A stretch of DNA of 35,114 nucleotides. Origin: a virus. The translations under genes and the position numbers were made by a program. Positions 7,947 to 13,686 of the stretch are shown in pieces; within the stretch, counting starts at the first letter, position 1, and each line of letters opens with the position of its first letter. Location of the stretch: positions 1 through 35,114 of the IMG/VR virus record IMGVR_UViG_3300025536_000030; one strand, written 5' to 3'. The notes under the pieces are model-generated. The model was not told the DNA's origin. It was given only the letters and a program-made list of their open reading frames with translations, and did no database searches.

Positions 7947-8913
7947 TTTCTAATATCTCCTTTATAGAATTAGCTATAGCTTCCGTTACCGGCGGAGTTA
8001 CCGCTCTACCGATCCCCTCCCTCGCTCGATTAGAGTCGACGGATTCGAAAGTAAAGTCGTCTCGGAGACCTTGTAGTCTCTTTAACTCTCGGACGGTAAA
8101 GCGTCTATTATCCCAATGATGTAGAGCGTTAGATCCCTTACCGCCGATAGTAGCGGTTATTGTAGGACTCGGACGGTACGGATTCGCCTTAACGAGATTA
8201 AAAGCGGATTCTCCCATAGCGAGATCTTTAAGTTTAGGGTAGATCGAATACTTCTTAATATCGGCTTCGGCTAGCTCCTCCGGCGTAGCGACAATACCGT
8301 CTAAAGCTCGTCCGGCGGTAATCGGAGACCGGCGTTTAAGTACGAGGTCGAAGTTATCGCCGACTATATCCTTACGTCCTCCGATAATAAAGACCCTATT
8401 CCGACTCTGCGGTACTCCGAAGTCTTTAGAGTTTAGTAGGAAGATCCGGATCTTATATTCTTTCGGGAAGCTCTTTAAGATATAGCTTAGGTAGGCTTTA
8501 TTATTACCGAGGATTAAGCCTTTTACGTTTTCGGCGACGAAGAACTTAGGACGGATAGCGTCGACGAAGCGGATATACTCGAAGAATAGATCGTCCGTAA
8601 CTTGCGTCTTATTACCGTAGCTCTTAGCCTTACCCCAGCCTTTAGAGCCTTTACCGGATACCGAGAAGCTAGAGCAAGGCGGAGAGCCGTCGAGGACGTC
8701 GAGTTCGCCTACCTTTAAGCCGAGGTCTTTAATAATTTCGAGAGGATCGAGCTTTCGAATATCCTCCTCGTAGAGCCTCGTCTCGGGGTGATTATCTCGA
8801 TATACCTTAGCTTGGTAGTCGAGGAACTCTACCGACGCTAGGACGTCCGCTCCTGCGGCTAAGTATCCCTCGGAGCTACCGCCGATACCGGAGAATAAGC
8901 TAATTACCCTCAC
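7939..8913 (-). CDS. C5-cytosine DNA methyltransferase with motif-X Asn-to-Arg (predicted carboxymethyltransferase)
   Basis: 324 residues with the full C5-MTase order: motif I LFSGIGGSSEG from 6, motif IV DGSPPCSSFS with catalytic Cys80, motif VI ENV at 128-130, motif VIII QSRNRVFIIG at 169-178, a target-recognition region about 190-265, motif IX RELKRLQGL at 275-283 and motif X at 301-313. Motif X reads IGRAVTPPVTEAI: residue 303 is Arg where the family nearly always has Asn (GNAVPPP; Asn304 in M.HhaI). Substituting Lys or Arg at this Asn in M.MpeI (Asn374) is reported to let the enzyme take carboxy-SAM. The carboxy-SAM synthase homologue is the next gene (8-base overlap), and a ParB-like gene precedes it (14-base overlap). 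Predicted product: 5-carboxymethylcytosine. Ordinary 5-methylation is the fallback. The target sequence is unknown. Confidence 0.92.
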   Translation of the reverse strand: MRVISLFSGIGGSSEGYLAAGADVLASVEFLDYQAKVYRDNHPETRLYEEDIRKLDPLEIIKDLGLKVGELDVLDGSPPCSSFSVSGKGSKGWGKAKSYGNKTQVTDDLFFEYIRFVDAIRPKFFVAENVKGLILGNNKAYLSYILKSFPKEYKIRIFLLNSKDFGVPQSRNRVFIIGGRKDIVGDNFDLVLKRRSPITAGRALDGIVATPEELAEADIKKYSIYPKLKDLAMGESAFNLVKANPYRPSPTITATIGGKGSNALHHWDNRRFTVRELKRLQGLRDDFTFESVDSNRAREGIGRAVTPPVTEAIANSIKEILENE

Positions 8914-9541
8914 GGTCGTTTATAATTTCTCGGACTCTCTCGATTAGAGCCTCGCTTATAGGTATTTCGAACTCGCAACGAGGACAGTTTATACAGTCTT
9001 TATCTTCGTTTAAGTAGTCGTCGGCGTTTAATTCTTTCGAGGCGTCTTCGTCTTCGGACGGCGAAAGGCGGTTAACTATATCGGATACCGGCGTAATCTT
9101 AGTCGCTACGGAATAGACCTCGGTATTAACTTTATTTAGAGTCATTAACTCGGCGAGCTTTAACTCGTTATTAGTACCGATAGAGTCGTTATGAGATAAG
9201 GCTAGCTCGATCTTAGCCTGATTAGCGGTCTCGAACGTACGCTCCGACTTCTTACCGTCTACTACGATATGGACGCTATCTCCAGCTTCGACGATCTCTA
9301 CGACAACGACCTTAGCGAACTCTTTACCGATCTTCTGATAAGCTCGAAGACGAGTATTACCGCCGAGAACTTCTCCCTCGGTAGTAACTAGCATAGTCGA
9401 GTGTTCGCCTAGCTTAATCTGTTCGAGTAATCGTTCGAAGTCTTTAGCCTCTACGTCTCGAGGATTATCTTTATAGAGGTAGAGATCTTTAACCGGAGCG
9501 AGTGTTACTCCGTTATCTCTTACGAACTTAATCTTAGTCAT
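8900..9541 (-). CDS. ParB/Srx N-terminal-like protein with C-terminal Cys-rich knuckle
   Basis: 213 residues. The first about 85 residues match the ParB N-terminal (ParB/Srx) fold: KDNPRD near 24, then VLGGNTRLRAYQKIG at 58-72, equivalent to the ParB GxRR/GNTR nucleotide-binding box. An acidic linker at 161-180 leads to CINCPRC (Cys183, 186, 189), a possible zinc site. ParB-like domains are often encoded next to phage DNA methyltransferases. Here the gene overlaps the C5-MTase by 14 bases and heads the modification operon. It may bind DNA or nucleotide to help or direct modification, but that is inference. The start at 9541 follows a GGAGACCAG ribosome site. Confidence 0.8.
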   Translation of the reverse strand: MTKIKFVRDNGVTLAPVKDLYLYKDNPRDVEAKDFERLLEQIKLGEHSTMLVTTEGEVLGGNTRLRAYQKIGKEFAKVVVVEIVEAGDSVHIVVDGKKSERTFETANQAKIELALSHNDSIGTNNELKLAELMTLNKVNTEVYSVATKITPVSDIVNRLSPSEDEDASKELNADDYLNEDKDCINCPRCEFEIPISEALIERVREIINDREGN

Positions 9542-9567
9542 AGACTGGTCTCCTTAGTCATAGAACA

Positions 9568-9595
9568 ATGATAGCATATTTTTAAGAACGTAAAA
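9568..9595 (-). promoter_or_regulatory. Probable leftward promoter for the modification/late operon
   Basis: On the minus strand: TTTTAC, 16 bases, TATCAT, with an upstream TGC giving an extended -10 (ATGCTATCAT). The -10 ends 26 bases before ATG 9541. The TATCATT string also occurs shortly before the genes starting at 34636, 29602 and 27835, which may be other leftward starts. Confidence 0.4.
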
Positions 9596-10010
9596 TAAAC
9601 CCTTTTTTCGGCTAGCTAACGCTGGGAGGGTATTAACGACTCGTCGGAACTACAACTTTACCGATAGTATAGGGTCTTATTCTAATATCAAGCTTTATCT
9701 TAGATTTAGAGTATTCCTTATTCTACTTAGTAACTATAGACAAAAAGAGTAATTTATTATAAAGACTAGAGCGGTTAGAACCTAGACAGCTATTAAGCTT
9801 ACTATAGATTCGAACCGTACTAATCTCTATATTTTTTAAGGTACGACGTTACTATCGTATAAAGGGATCTATTTACAGCCGATCCAGCCGAGTTAATTAG
9901 TTCGTAAGCCTAGTAACCTTACTTTTACCGGCGAGTTAGGAGTCGTTACTCTCCGAGGCTTCCGGTCGTCCGCCTAACTAGCGTCCTGTCTACCTCTGTT
10001 CTACTAGGGG

Positions 10011-10039
10011 TTGACTTACGAAGTTCCTCGGGATAAAAT
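10011..10039 (+). promoter_or_regulatory. Rightward promoter for small antisense RNA
   Basis: TTGACT at 10011-10016, 17-base spacer, TAAAAT at 10034-10039: near-consensus for the housekeeping sigma factor. The predicted start is about 10046. The only thing downstream in this direction is a short stretch ending in an intrinsic terminator, so the unit looks like a small RNA gene. Confidence 0.55.
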
Positions 10040-10045
10040 TAAAGA

Positions 10046-10097
10046 GTAAATGTTTCATACCCTCCAACGAATCTAGGACTTTAGCGAGTCCTTTTTT
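10046..10097 (+). ncRNA. Putative ~52-nt small RNA, antisense to the leftward leader
   Basis: Lies between a consensus-like promoter (10011-10039) and a perfect intrinsic terminator (10075-10097). The 5' part, GTAAATGTTTCATACC, is echoed at 10116 downstream by GTAAATGTTTCCTACTACC. The RNA would be fully complementary to the leader of the leftward modification/late operon transcribed from 10172-10201, so an antisense regulatory role is plausible. No ORF of useful length lies on this strand. A 36-codon ORF on the opposite strand (9990-10100) is the competing explanation. Confidence 0.42.
10075..10097 (+). terminator. Intrinsic terminator of the small RNA
   Basis: AGGACT (10075-10080), loop TTAGCG, AGTCCT (10087-10092), then an unbroken run of T to 10097. 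It is directional: on the minus strand the stem is followed by AGATTCG with no U tract. There is no rightward gene upstream that would need a terminator here. Confidence 0.65.
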
Positions 10098-10113
10098 CAT
10101 ATCTTCGAATTGT

Positions 10114-10161
10114 TCGTAAATGTTTCCTACTACCCTCTCTTATAAAGAGATTATTTACGTA
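10114..10161. repeat. Nested inverted repeats next to second GTAAATGTTTC copy
   Basis: CGTAAAT near 10115 pairs with ATTTACG near 10153-10160. Inside the loop CTCTT and AAGAG form a second five-base-pair stem around TTATAAAG (about 10136-10149). It lies in the leader just downstream of the leftward promoter at 10172-10201. It could be an RNA hairpin or a protein-binding site. Confidence 0.35.
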
Positions 10162-10171
10162 GGTAAGGCTT

Positions 10172-10201
10172 AGTATAGCGTGGGATAATACCGCTTGTAA
10201 A
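10172..10201 (-). promoter_or_regulatory. Leftward promoter with operator-like spacer
   Basis: On the minus strand: TTTACA (10201-10196), 18 bases, TATACT (10177-10172). The same -35 and -10 hexamers occur at the rightward promoter before RecT, and AAGCG also begins at the same end of the spacer as in the rightward set. It would drive a leader of about 620 bases into the ParB-like/methyltransferase operon. Confidence 0.5.
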
Positions 10202-10207
10202 TAGCTA

Positions 10208-10393
10208 TTAAGCCGCACCGTCCGGCGTATCGGGGGTCGGGAAGATAATTAAGTTAAGCTCCGACTCTCGGCTCGCTATACGTCCTAAAGACCTATCTCG
10301 AGCTAAACGTCGTAACCATACCCTTTTAGCTAGTTCGGGGTATTCGTCGATATAAACTACGTTCTCGGTATCTACTATTTTTAGATCTTCCAT
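10208..10393 (-). CDS. Small unknown protein
   Basis: 61 residues, charged (VVYIDEYPELAKRVWLRRLA), starting at ATG 10393 with an AAGGAAG ribosome site eight bases upstream. It is the first leftward gene after the divergent control region and ends just before the leftward promoter at 10172-10201. The Arg-rich middle would suit a small DNA- or RNA-binding regulator, and its position between the divergent promoters is typical for one, but no HTH is recognisable. Confidence 0.5.
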   Translation of the reverse strand: MEDLKIVDTENVVYIDEYPELAKRVWLRRLARDRSLGRIASRESELNLIIFPTPDTPDGAA

Positions 10394-10483
10394 ATCTTCC
10401 TTAGTGTAGGGGAGACGACCGGAGACCAGCCGGACGGCAGAACCGCCTCTATCGAGATAGAATCGCCTCTTACCTACAGAATA

Positions 10484-10513
10484 AATATAATCTATTACCC
10501 CCTATAATTACAA
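10484..10513 (-). promoter_or_regulatory. Leftward promoter for the 61-residue gene
   Basis: On the minus strand: TTGTAA (10513-10508), 18 bases, TATATT (10489-10484). The -35 touches the upstream operator-like copy ATTAAGCGATAATG (10513-10526), so one protein could control both divergent promoters. Confidence 0.4.
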
Positions 10514-10529
10514 TTAAGCGATAATGTCC

Positions 10530-10559
10530 TTTACTAATTAAGCGTTAACGTAGTATACT
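10530..10559 (+). promoter_or_regulatory. Early rightward promoter P1 with AAGCGTTAACG in the spacer
   Basis: TTTACT (10530-10535), 18-base spacer, TATACT (10554-10559). The spacer holds AAGCGTTAACG (10540-10550), whose core CGTTAACG is a perfect palindrome. The same element sits at the same distance from the -10 at three other rightward promoters. It drives the DUF3846-like gene and the small-gene cluster. Confidence 0.7.
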
Positions 10560-10592
10560 AGAGGTACAAACAACTAATAGGAGACCAGCCCT

Positions 10593-10853
10593 ATGTATAA
10601 GTACAAAATATTAAAAGCCGACGGCTCTATAGAGGAATATAAGACCGAGAAGCTCTCGCTCGACTCCCTACAGTTTAACGTCGGAGGCTTTATACAAGTC
10701 CTACCTCGACCGGAAGACTTCGGTATTAAGACGACCGGTACGGTCTACGTTAACGAGGACGGTAAGAACCTCGGACTACTTCCTAATCCGCTCGTCGCTC
10801 CTAGTAGCTACGACGTTCTCGTCGGTAACATCTTAATCGAAGAAAAGGTATAA
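10593..10853 (+). CDS. DUF3846-like protein
   Basis: 86 residues. It matches the DUF3846 pattern: LDSLQFNVGGFIQVL near 24-38, then NEDGKNLGLLPNPLVA near 54-69, and a terminal DVLVGNILI. The family is common in phages and plasmids; its biochemical role is unknown. First gene of the rightward block, with the GGAGACCAGCCC ribosome site at 10580-10591 and promoter P1 upstream, so it is probably made early and abundantly. Confidence 0.8.
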   Translation: MYKYKILKADGSIEEYKTEKLSLDSLQFNVGGFIQVLPRPEDFGIKTTGTVYVNEDGKNLGLLPNPLVAPSSYDVLVGNILIEEKV

Positions 10854-10854
10854 G

Positions 10855-11130
10855 GTGGCTCCGGTGGATAAAATAAATATACGTATAAAAGAGATCGAGG
10901 TAAGCTCCTTTACTCTAATCGAGGGAGATACTCGCTTTAAGTGCGATCACGAACTAGCCGAAGTCGAGTACGACGTAGGCGGAGACGGTATTACCGAGCC
11001 TGGACCAAGTTATAGCGTTTACTGCGGCGACTGTCGTAACGAACAATTAGAACAGTACGAAGTAGACGCTATCGTCGAAGCCTACGTCGATAATATGGTC
11101 GACGCCGAAGCCGAGGCTTGCTATGTATAG
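10855..11130 (+). CDS. Unknown acidic protein with a Cys/His zinc-site pattern
   Basis: 91 residues from GTG 10855. A second in-frame GTG at 10864 has AAGGTGG five bases upstream and may be the real start. Cys30 and His32 (KCDH) and Cys57/Cys60 (CGDC) make a plausible four-ligand zinc site. The C-terminus is strongly acidic (DAIVEAYVDNMVDAEAEA). It begins one base after the previous stop and overlaps the next gene by 8 bases, so it belongs to a tightly packed operon. Family not recognised. Confidence 0.65.
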   Translation: MAPVDKINIRIKEIEVSSFTLIEGDTRFKCDHELAEVEYDVGGDGITEPGPSYSVYCGDCRNEQLEQYEVDAIVEAYVDNMVDAEAEACYV

Positions 11131-11293
11131 TCTATATAACGGCTACCGTCGTCCTCTCTGGAAGCGGATACTATCGACGACGATAAACGTCCTAGCTATC
11201 GCCGGCTGGGTACTAATAATCCTAATACTAATCTCGATAATTTTCGGATTCTTCGACGATATTTTACTAATGAGCTGGGAGGCTACGGAATAA
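11123..11293 (+). CDS. Small single-pass membrane protein
   Basis: 56 residues, ATG 11123 to TAA 11293. A basic N-terminus (YRRPLWKR) is followed by one strong membrane helix at about 20-44 (INVLAIAGWVLIILILISII), then FFDDILLMSWEATE. By the positive-inside pattern the N-terminus is cytoplasmic. It starts inside the previous gene in another frame and ends with TAATG shared with the next gene, so it is translationally coupled on both sides. No family recognised. Confidence 0.6.
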   Translation: MYSLYNGYRRPLWKRILSTTINVLAIAGWVLIILILISIIFGFFDDILLMSWEATE

Positions 11294-11619
11294 TGACTAC
11301 TCTTAAAGAAGAATACGAAGCCGAGGAGATCGAGCGTATCGCTCGCTGGCTTAAAAACCAAGTCGACGAATATCGCTGTACGTATATTCCGTCGCTACCG
11401 CTACACGAATTACTAGCCTTTATCTATCCGGCTCGTATCGGAGAACTCGGCGACTTACTAGAAGCTCACGACTCCGACTACTTTAGTTCCGGCGATAATA
11501 TGATTAAAGCGACCTATAACGGAAGCGATCTAGTCGTCGACGTATTACCGATACTTAAAAAACTAAAGATAGATCCTCGTACTATTACCGAGGAATATCG
11601 AGGGGAGGAGACTAAATAA
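11293..11619 (+). CDS. Unknown protein, 108 residues
   Basis: Acidic, mostly helical protein (EEYEAEEIERIARWLKNQV). It starts at the TAATG junction with the upstream membrane-protein gene and is followed immediately by the next gene (stop then ATG). Cytoplasmic by composition. No motif I can name. Confidence 0.65.
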   Translation: MTTLKEEYEAEEIERIARWLKNQVDEYRCTYIPSLPLHELLAFIYPARIGELGDLLEAHDSDYFSSGDNMIKATYNGSDLVVDVLPILKKLKIDPRTITEEYRGEETK

Positions 11620-12012
11620 ATGCCTAGTAAAGTTAAACTTCGAGATATGGTCGAGACCGTTCTAAAAGACGTCGAAGAGACTCGTAATTCCGATATTAAG
11701 CTAACTATAGCGATCTGGATTAAATACTATCCGGATCACGTTCTAAATACTTCGAGAGGCGATAAGACCGGTATATTCCTCGAATCGCTCTATAAGCTAC
11801 CTCGGGAAGATAACGTAAAACGTATCCGAGCTAAGATACAGAACGACGAGAAGAAGTACCTACCTACCGATCCGGACGTCCGACGTAAGCGAAAGATCTC
11901 CGAGGAGGAGTGGTATAGCTATCTCGGATACGCCGTTCGTAACCCTAATCAAACCGAACTAGGCGGAGAGATTCCGTCCGCTCCTAAAGCGGTAAGCTGG
12001 CTAAATGATTAA
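11620..12012 (+). CDS. Unknown protein, 130 residues
   Basis: Charged helical protein with Trp/Tyr-rich patches (AIWIKYYPDH, EEWYSYLGYAV). The N-terminal segment (MVETVLKDVEETRNSDIKL) is helical and the middle is basic (RKRKISEEEW). The layout looks like a small globular DNA-associated or regulatory protein, but I do not recognise a family. It overlaps the next gene by 8 bases (ATGATTAA). Confidence 0.65.
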   Translation: MPSKVKLRDMVETVLKDVEETRNSDIKLTIAIWIKYYPDHVLNTSRGDKTGIFLESLYKLPREDNVKRIRAKIQNDEKKYLPTDPDVRRKRKISEEEWYSYLGYAVRNPNQTELGGEIPSAPKAVSWLND

Positions 12013-12211
12013 ACTAACTATCTACCGGCTTAACGAGACTATCGAGGTCGAGCTTCCTCTCGACGATACCTCTAGCTTCCGGAGTAATACGGTACAGGTC
12101 TACGGACGAATTAACGATAAAGGTATTCGAGAGGATATTCGCTACCGTCCGTATTACCGGCGTACTATCGACGGCGTTCTAAACGTATTCGCCGAGGAGG
12201 AGCTAGAGTAA
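12005..12211 (+). CDS. Unknown small protein, 68 residues
   Basis: Beta-rich, with an early LTIYRLNETIEVELPL segment and a basic middle (DIRYRPYYRRT). Translation is probably coupled to the upstream gene through an ATGATTAA overlap and to the downstream micro-gene through TAATG. No family recognised. Confidence 0.6.
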   Translation: MIKLTIYRLNETIEVELPLDDTSSFRSNTVQVYGRINDKGIREDIRYRPYYRRTIDGVLNVFAEEELE

Positions 12212-12273
12212 TGGTATTCGTAATCGCTTTTCTCCTATGGCTTATACTACTAGCTATAATCTTTAAAAAATAA
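12211..12273 (+). CDS. 20-residue hydrophobic microprotein
   Basis: ATG 12211 shares TAATG with the upstream stop and ends with TAA at 12271-12273. The product is almost entirely one membrane helix (VFVIAFLLWLILLAIIF) capped by two Lys. GAGGAGG at 12194-12200 serves as a ribosome site 10-11 bases upstream. Too short for homology. The coupling and clean membrane-helix composition support it. Confidence 0.45.
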   Translation: MVFVIAFLLWLILLAIIFKK

Positions 12274-12285
12274 TCGAGGTATTAA

Positions 12286-12504
12286 ATGGGTAAAGTAACC
12301 GATATACGAGTAGCTAAACCGGACGACGAACCGGAGAGAGAGCTTACTCCTAGAGAAAGAGAACAAATAGCTTATCGAACCGGTAATCGAAAGCTTCGCC
12401 GTAAGATAGCTAAGAATAATAAGTTCTTCCGAGATAAGACCGGTACGGCGTGGCGAGAGTCTAACCGTATGATTCGGGAAGACGATACGGAAGTAAAACT
12501 TTAG
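12286..12504 (+). CDS. Small basic unknown protein
   Basis: 72 residues, highly charged (ELTPREREQIAYRTGNRKLR), with no hydrophobic core segment, so probably helical or disordered and nucleic-acid associated. The ribosome site is a weak GAGG. Last gene before promoter P2. Confidence 0.6.
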   Translation: MGKVTDIRVAKPDDEPERELTPREREQIAYRTGNRKLRRKIAKNNKFFRDKTGTAWRESNRMIREDDTEVKL

Positions 12505-12505
12505 C

Positions 12506-12534
12506 TTTACAAATAACCGTTTACGGAATATACT
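12506..12534 (+). promoter_or_regulatory. Rightward promoter P2 (RecT) with CCGTTTACGG in the spacer
   Basis: TTTACA (12506-12511), 17-base spacer, TATACT (12529-12534). The spacer carries CCGTTTACGG (12517-12526), a near-perfect palindrome aligned with the P1 element. It lies 38 bases upstream of the recT start. Confidence 0.7.
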
Positions 12535-12571
12535 TAGAATAAGTAATCATTAAAAAAGGAGACCAGCCCTT

Positions 12572-13621
12572 ATGACTAATAAACCAACTGTAAGCCTACA
12601 AGCGTATATTCGCTCCGGAGCGGTACAGCAAGTAATCGGAGAGAGTATCGGCGGAGATAACGCCGGTAACTTTACTACGTCGCTTCTAAGCGTCGTTAAT
12701 ACTAACTCCGTATTACAAGACTGTCCGCCAGAGAGCGTAATTAAAGCGGCAATAACCGCCGCAAGTATGAAGCTACCGATAGATCCTAATCTCGGCTTCG
12801 CTTATATAATCCCCTATAATAATAAGATTAAGACTAAAGAGATCCGTAAGCGATCCGACGGTAGCGAATACGAAGTAACCGTCGAGACTTGGCAGAACGT
12901 CGCCCAGTTCCAACTAGGCTATAAAGGATTTATCCAACTAGCCCAACGATCCGGACAGTTTAAGAGAATTAACTCCTCCGACGTTCGAGAGGGAGAATAT
13001 AAAGGTACGGATCGTCGCTCCGGCGAGGTCGAGTTCGACTTTATACAAGACGATAAGGAACGTAACGCTAAACCGGTAATCGGATACCTCGGGTACTTCC
13101 GTCTTAATAACGGCTTCGAAAAAGAGCTTTATATGACGGTCGACGAATTACAGTACCACGCTAAGAAGTACTCTAAGAACTACGCTAAATACGGTACAGG
13201 CTTATGGAAAGACCAGTTCGACGTAATGGCCAAGAAGACCGTTCTAAAGCTCCTTATCTCTAAGTATGGAGCGTTATCTACGAGCCTACAGCAAGCTATA
13301 CGAGCCGACCAAGCCTCTATAGACGGCGACGGCTATAACTACGTCGATAACGATAAGGAATCTATCGTAGATACGGACGACGACGCTTCCGATAAAGGTA
13401 AGTCCGATAAGACTAACGTAATCGAGGGAGAGACCGCCGACGACGACGTAGATCAAACTCCGAAAGAACCTACCGAAGCCGAAGCTCCGCAAGCCGAGCC
13501 GGTCGCCGGAGATCCTCCTAAAGAAGAAGCTAAGGCTACCGAGCCGGTCGAGACTACTAAAGAGAAGCTCGCTCGTAAGTTCGAGGAATCTAAAGCTCGC
13601 CGAGAAGCCGATAAAAAATAA
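12572..13621 (+). CDS. recT: RecT single-strand annealing protein
   Basis: 349 residues. The first about 255 match the RecT/Redbeta superfamily: SVIKAAITAASMKLPIDPNL, LGYKGFIQLAQRSGQFKRI and VMAKKTVLKLLISKYG are characteristic. It binds single-stranded DNA and anneals complementary strands during phage recombination and replication. The C-terminal about 80 residues are a disordered acidic then Lys/Glu tail (from about 268), longer than usual. The partner nuclease is the next gene, a RecB-type nuclease fused to FtsK. It has its own promoter P2 and a GGAGACCAGCCC ribosome site. Confidence 0.95.
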   Translation: MTNKPTVSLQAYIRSGAVQQVIGESIGGDNAGNFTTSLLSVVNTNSVLQDCPPESVIKAAITAASMKLPIDPNLGFAYIIPYNNKIKTKEIRKRSDGSEYEVTVETWQNVAQFQLGYKGFIQLAQRSGQFKRINSSDVREGEYKGTDRRSGEVEFDFIQDDKERNAKPVIGYLGYFRLNNGFEKELYMTVDELQYHAKKYSKNYAKYGTGLWKDQFDVMAKKTVLKLLISKYGALSTSLQQAIRADQASIDGDGYNYVDNDKESIVDTDDDASDKGKSDKTNVIEGETADDDVDQTPKEPTEAEAPQAEPVAGDPPKEEAKATEPVETTKEKLARKFEESKARREADKK

Positions 13622-13623
13622 GC

Positions 13624-13652
13624 TTTACAAGTAAGCGTTTACGATATAAACT
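13624..13652 (+). promoter_or_regulatory. Rightward promoter P3 (nuclease-FtsK) with AAGCGTTTACG in the spacer
   Basis: TTTACA (13624-13629), 17-base spacer, TAAACT (13647-13652). AAGCGTTTACG at 13633-13643 matches the P1/P2/P4 element in sequence and position. It starts one base after the recT stop, so the downstream gene can be expressed separately from recT. Confidence 0.68.
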
Positions 13653-13686
13653 AAGATAGTAATAAACTAAATAGGAGACCAGCCCT

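Larger units (their letters stand above)
9554..10207. other. Noncoding region (leader of leftward operon, AT-rich, structured)
   Basis: About 650 bases with no convincing gene. Composition is unlike the coding genome (more AT, less CpG). Contents I can support: a leftward promoter at 10172-10201 whose transcript would read across it; a rightward promoter plus terminator for a small RNA (10011-10097); two related direct repeats beginning GTAAATGTTTC at 10046 and 10116; a nested hairpin 10114-10161; a GGATC/GATCC hairpin at 9865-9885; and a partly self-complementary stretch at about 9768-9830. It could also hold the replication origin, but I see no iteron array or initiator gene to support that. 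Confidence 0.6.
10394..10592. promoter_or_regulatory. Divergent control region
   Basis: 199 bases between the leftward 61-residue gene and the first rightward gene. It contains a leftward promoter (10484-10513) and a rightward promoter (10530-10559). Two direct operator half-copies, ATTAAGCGATAATG (10513-10526) and ATTAAGCGTTAACG (10537-10550), lie exactly 24 bases apart. Nearer the leftward gene is a GC-rich segment with a TCTAT/ATAGA hairpin around 10449-10462 and an out-of-context GGAGACCAGCC at 10421. Confidence 0.6.

Noticed and set aside
9761-9830. tRNA-like pieces (GCGGTTAGAAC resembling a D-arm, ATTCGAAC resembling a T-loop) on the plus strand
   Set aside because: No acceptor stem can be formed, the T-stem has a mismatch at the loop-closing pair and the anticodon arm does not pair. 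The self-complementarity is kept only as a general note on the leader.
9990-10100. 36-codon leftward ORF (MKKGLAKVLDSLEGMKHLL...)
   Set aside because: It looks amphipathic, but there is no convincing ribosome site and it uses codons (TTG, AGG, CCC) unusual for this genome. The opposite strand has a promoter-terminator pair that explains the region better. Listed only as the alternative.
10421-10432. GGAGACCAGCC motif as a ribosome site
   Set aside because: No start codon at suitable distance on the plus strand; kept only as a note in the control region.
11143-11361. 72-codon leftward ORF in the early cluster
   Set aside because: Opposes a chain of translationally coupled rightward genes, with no ribosome site.
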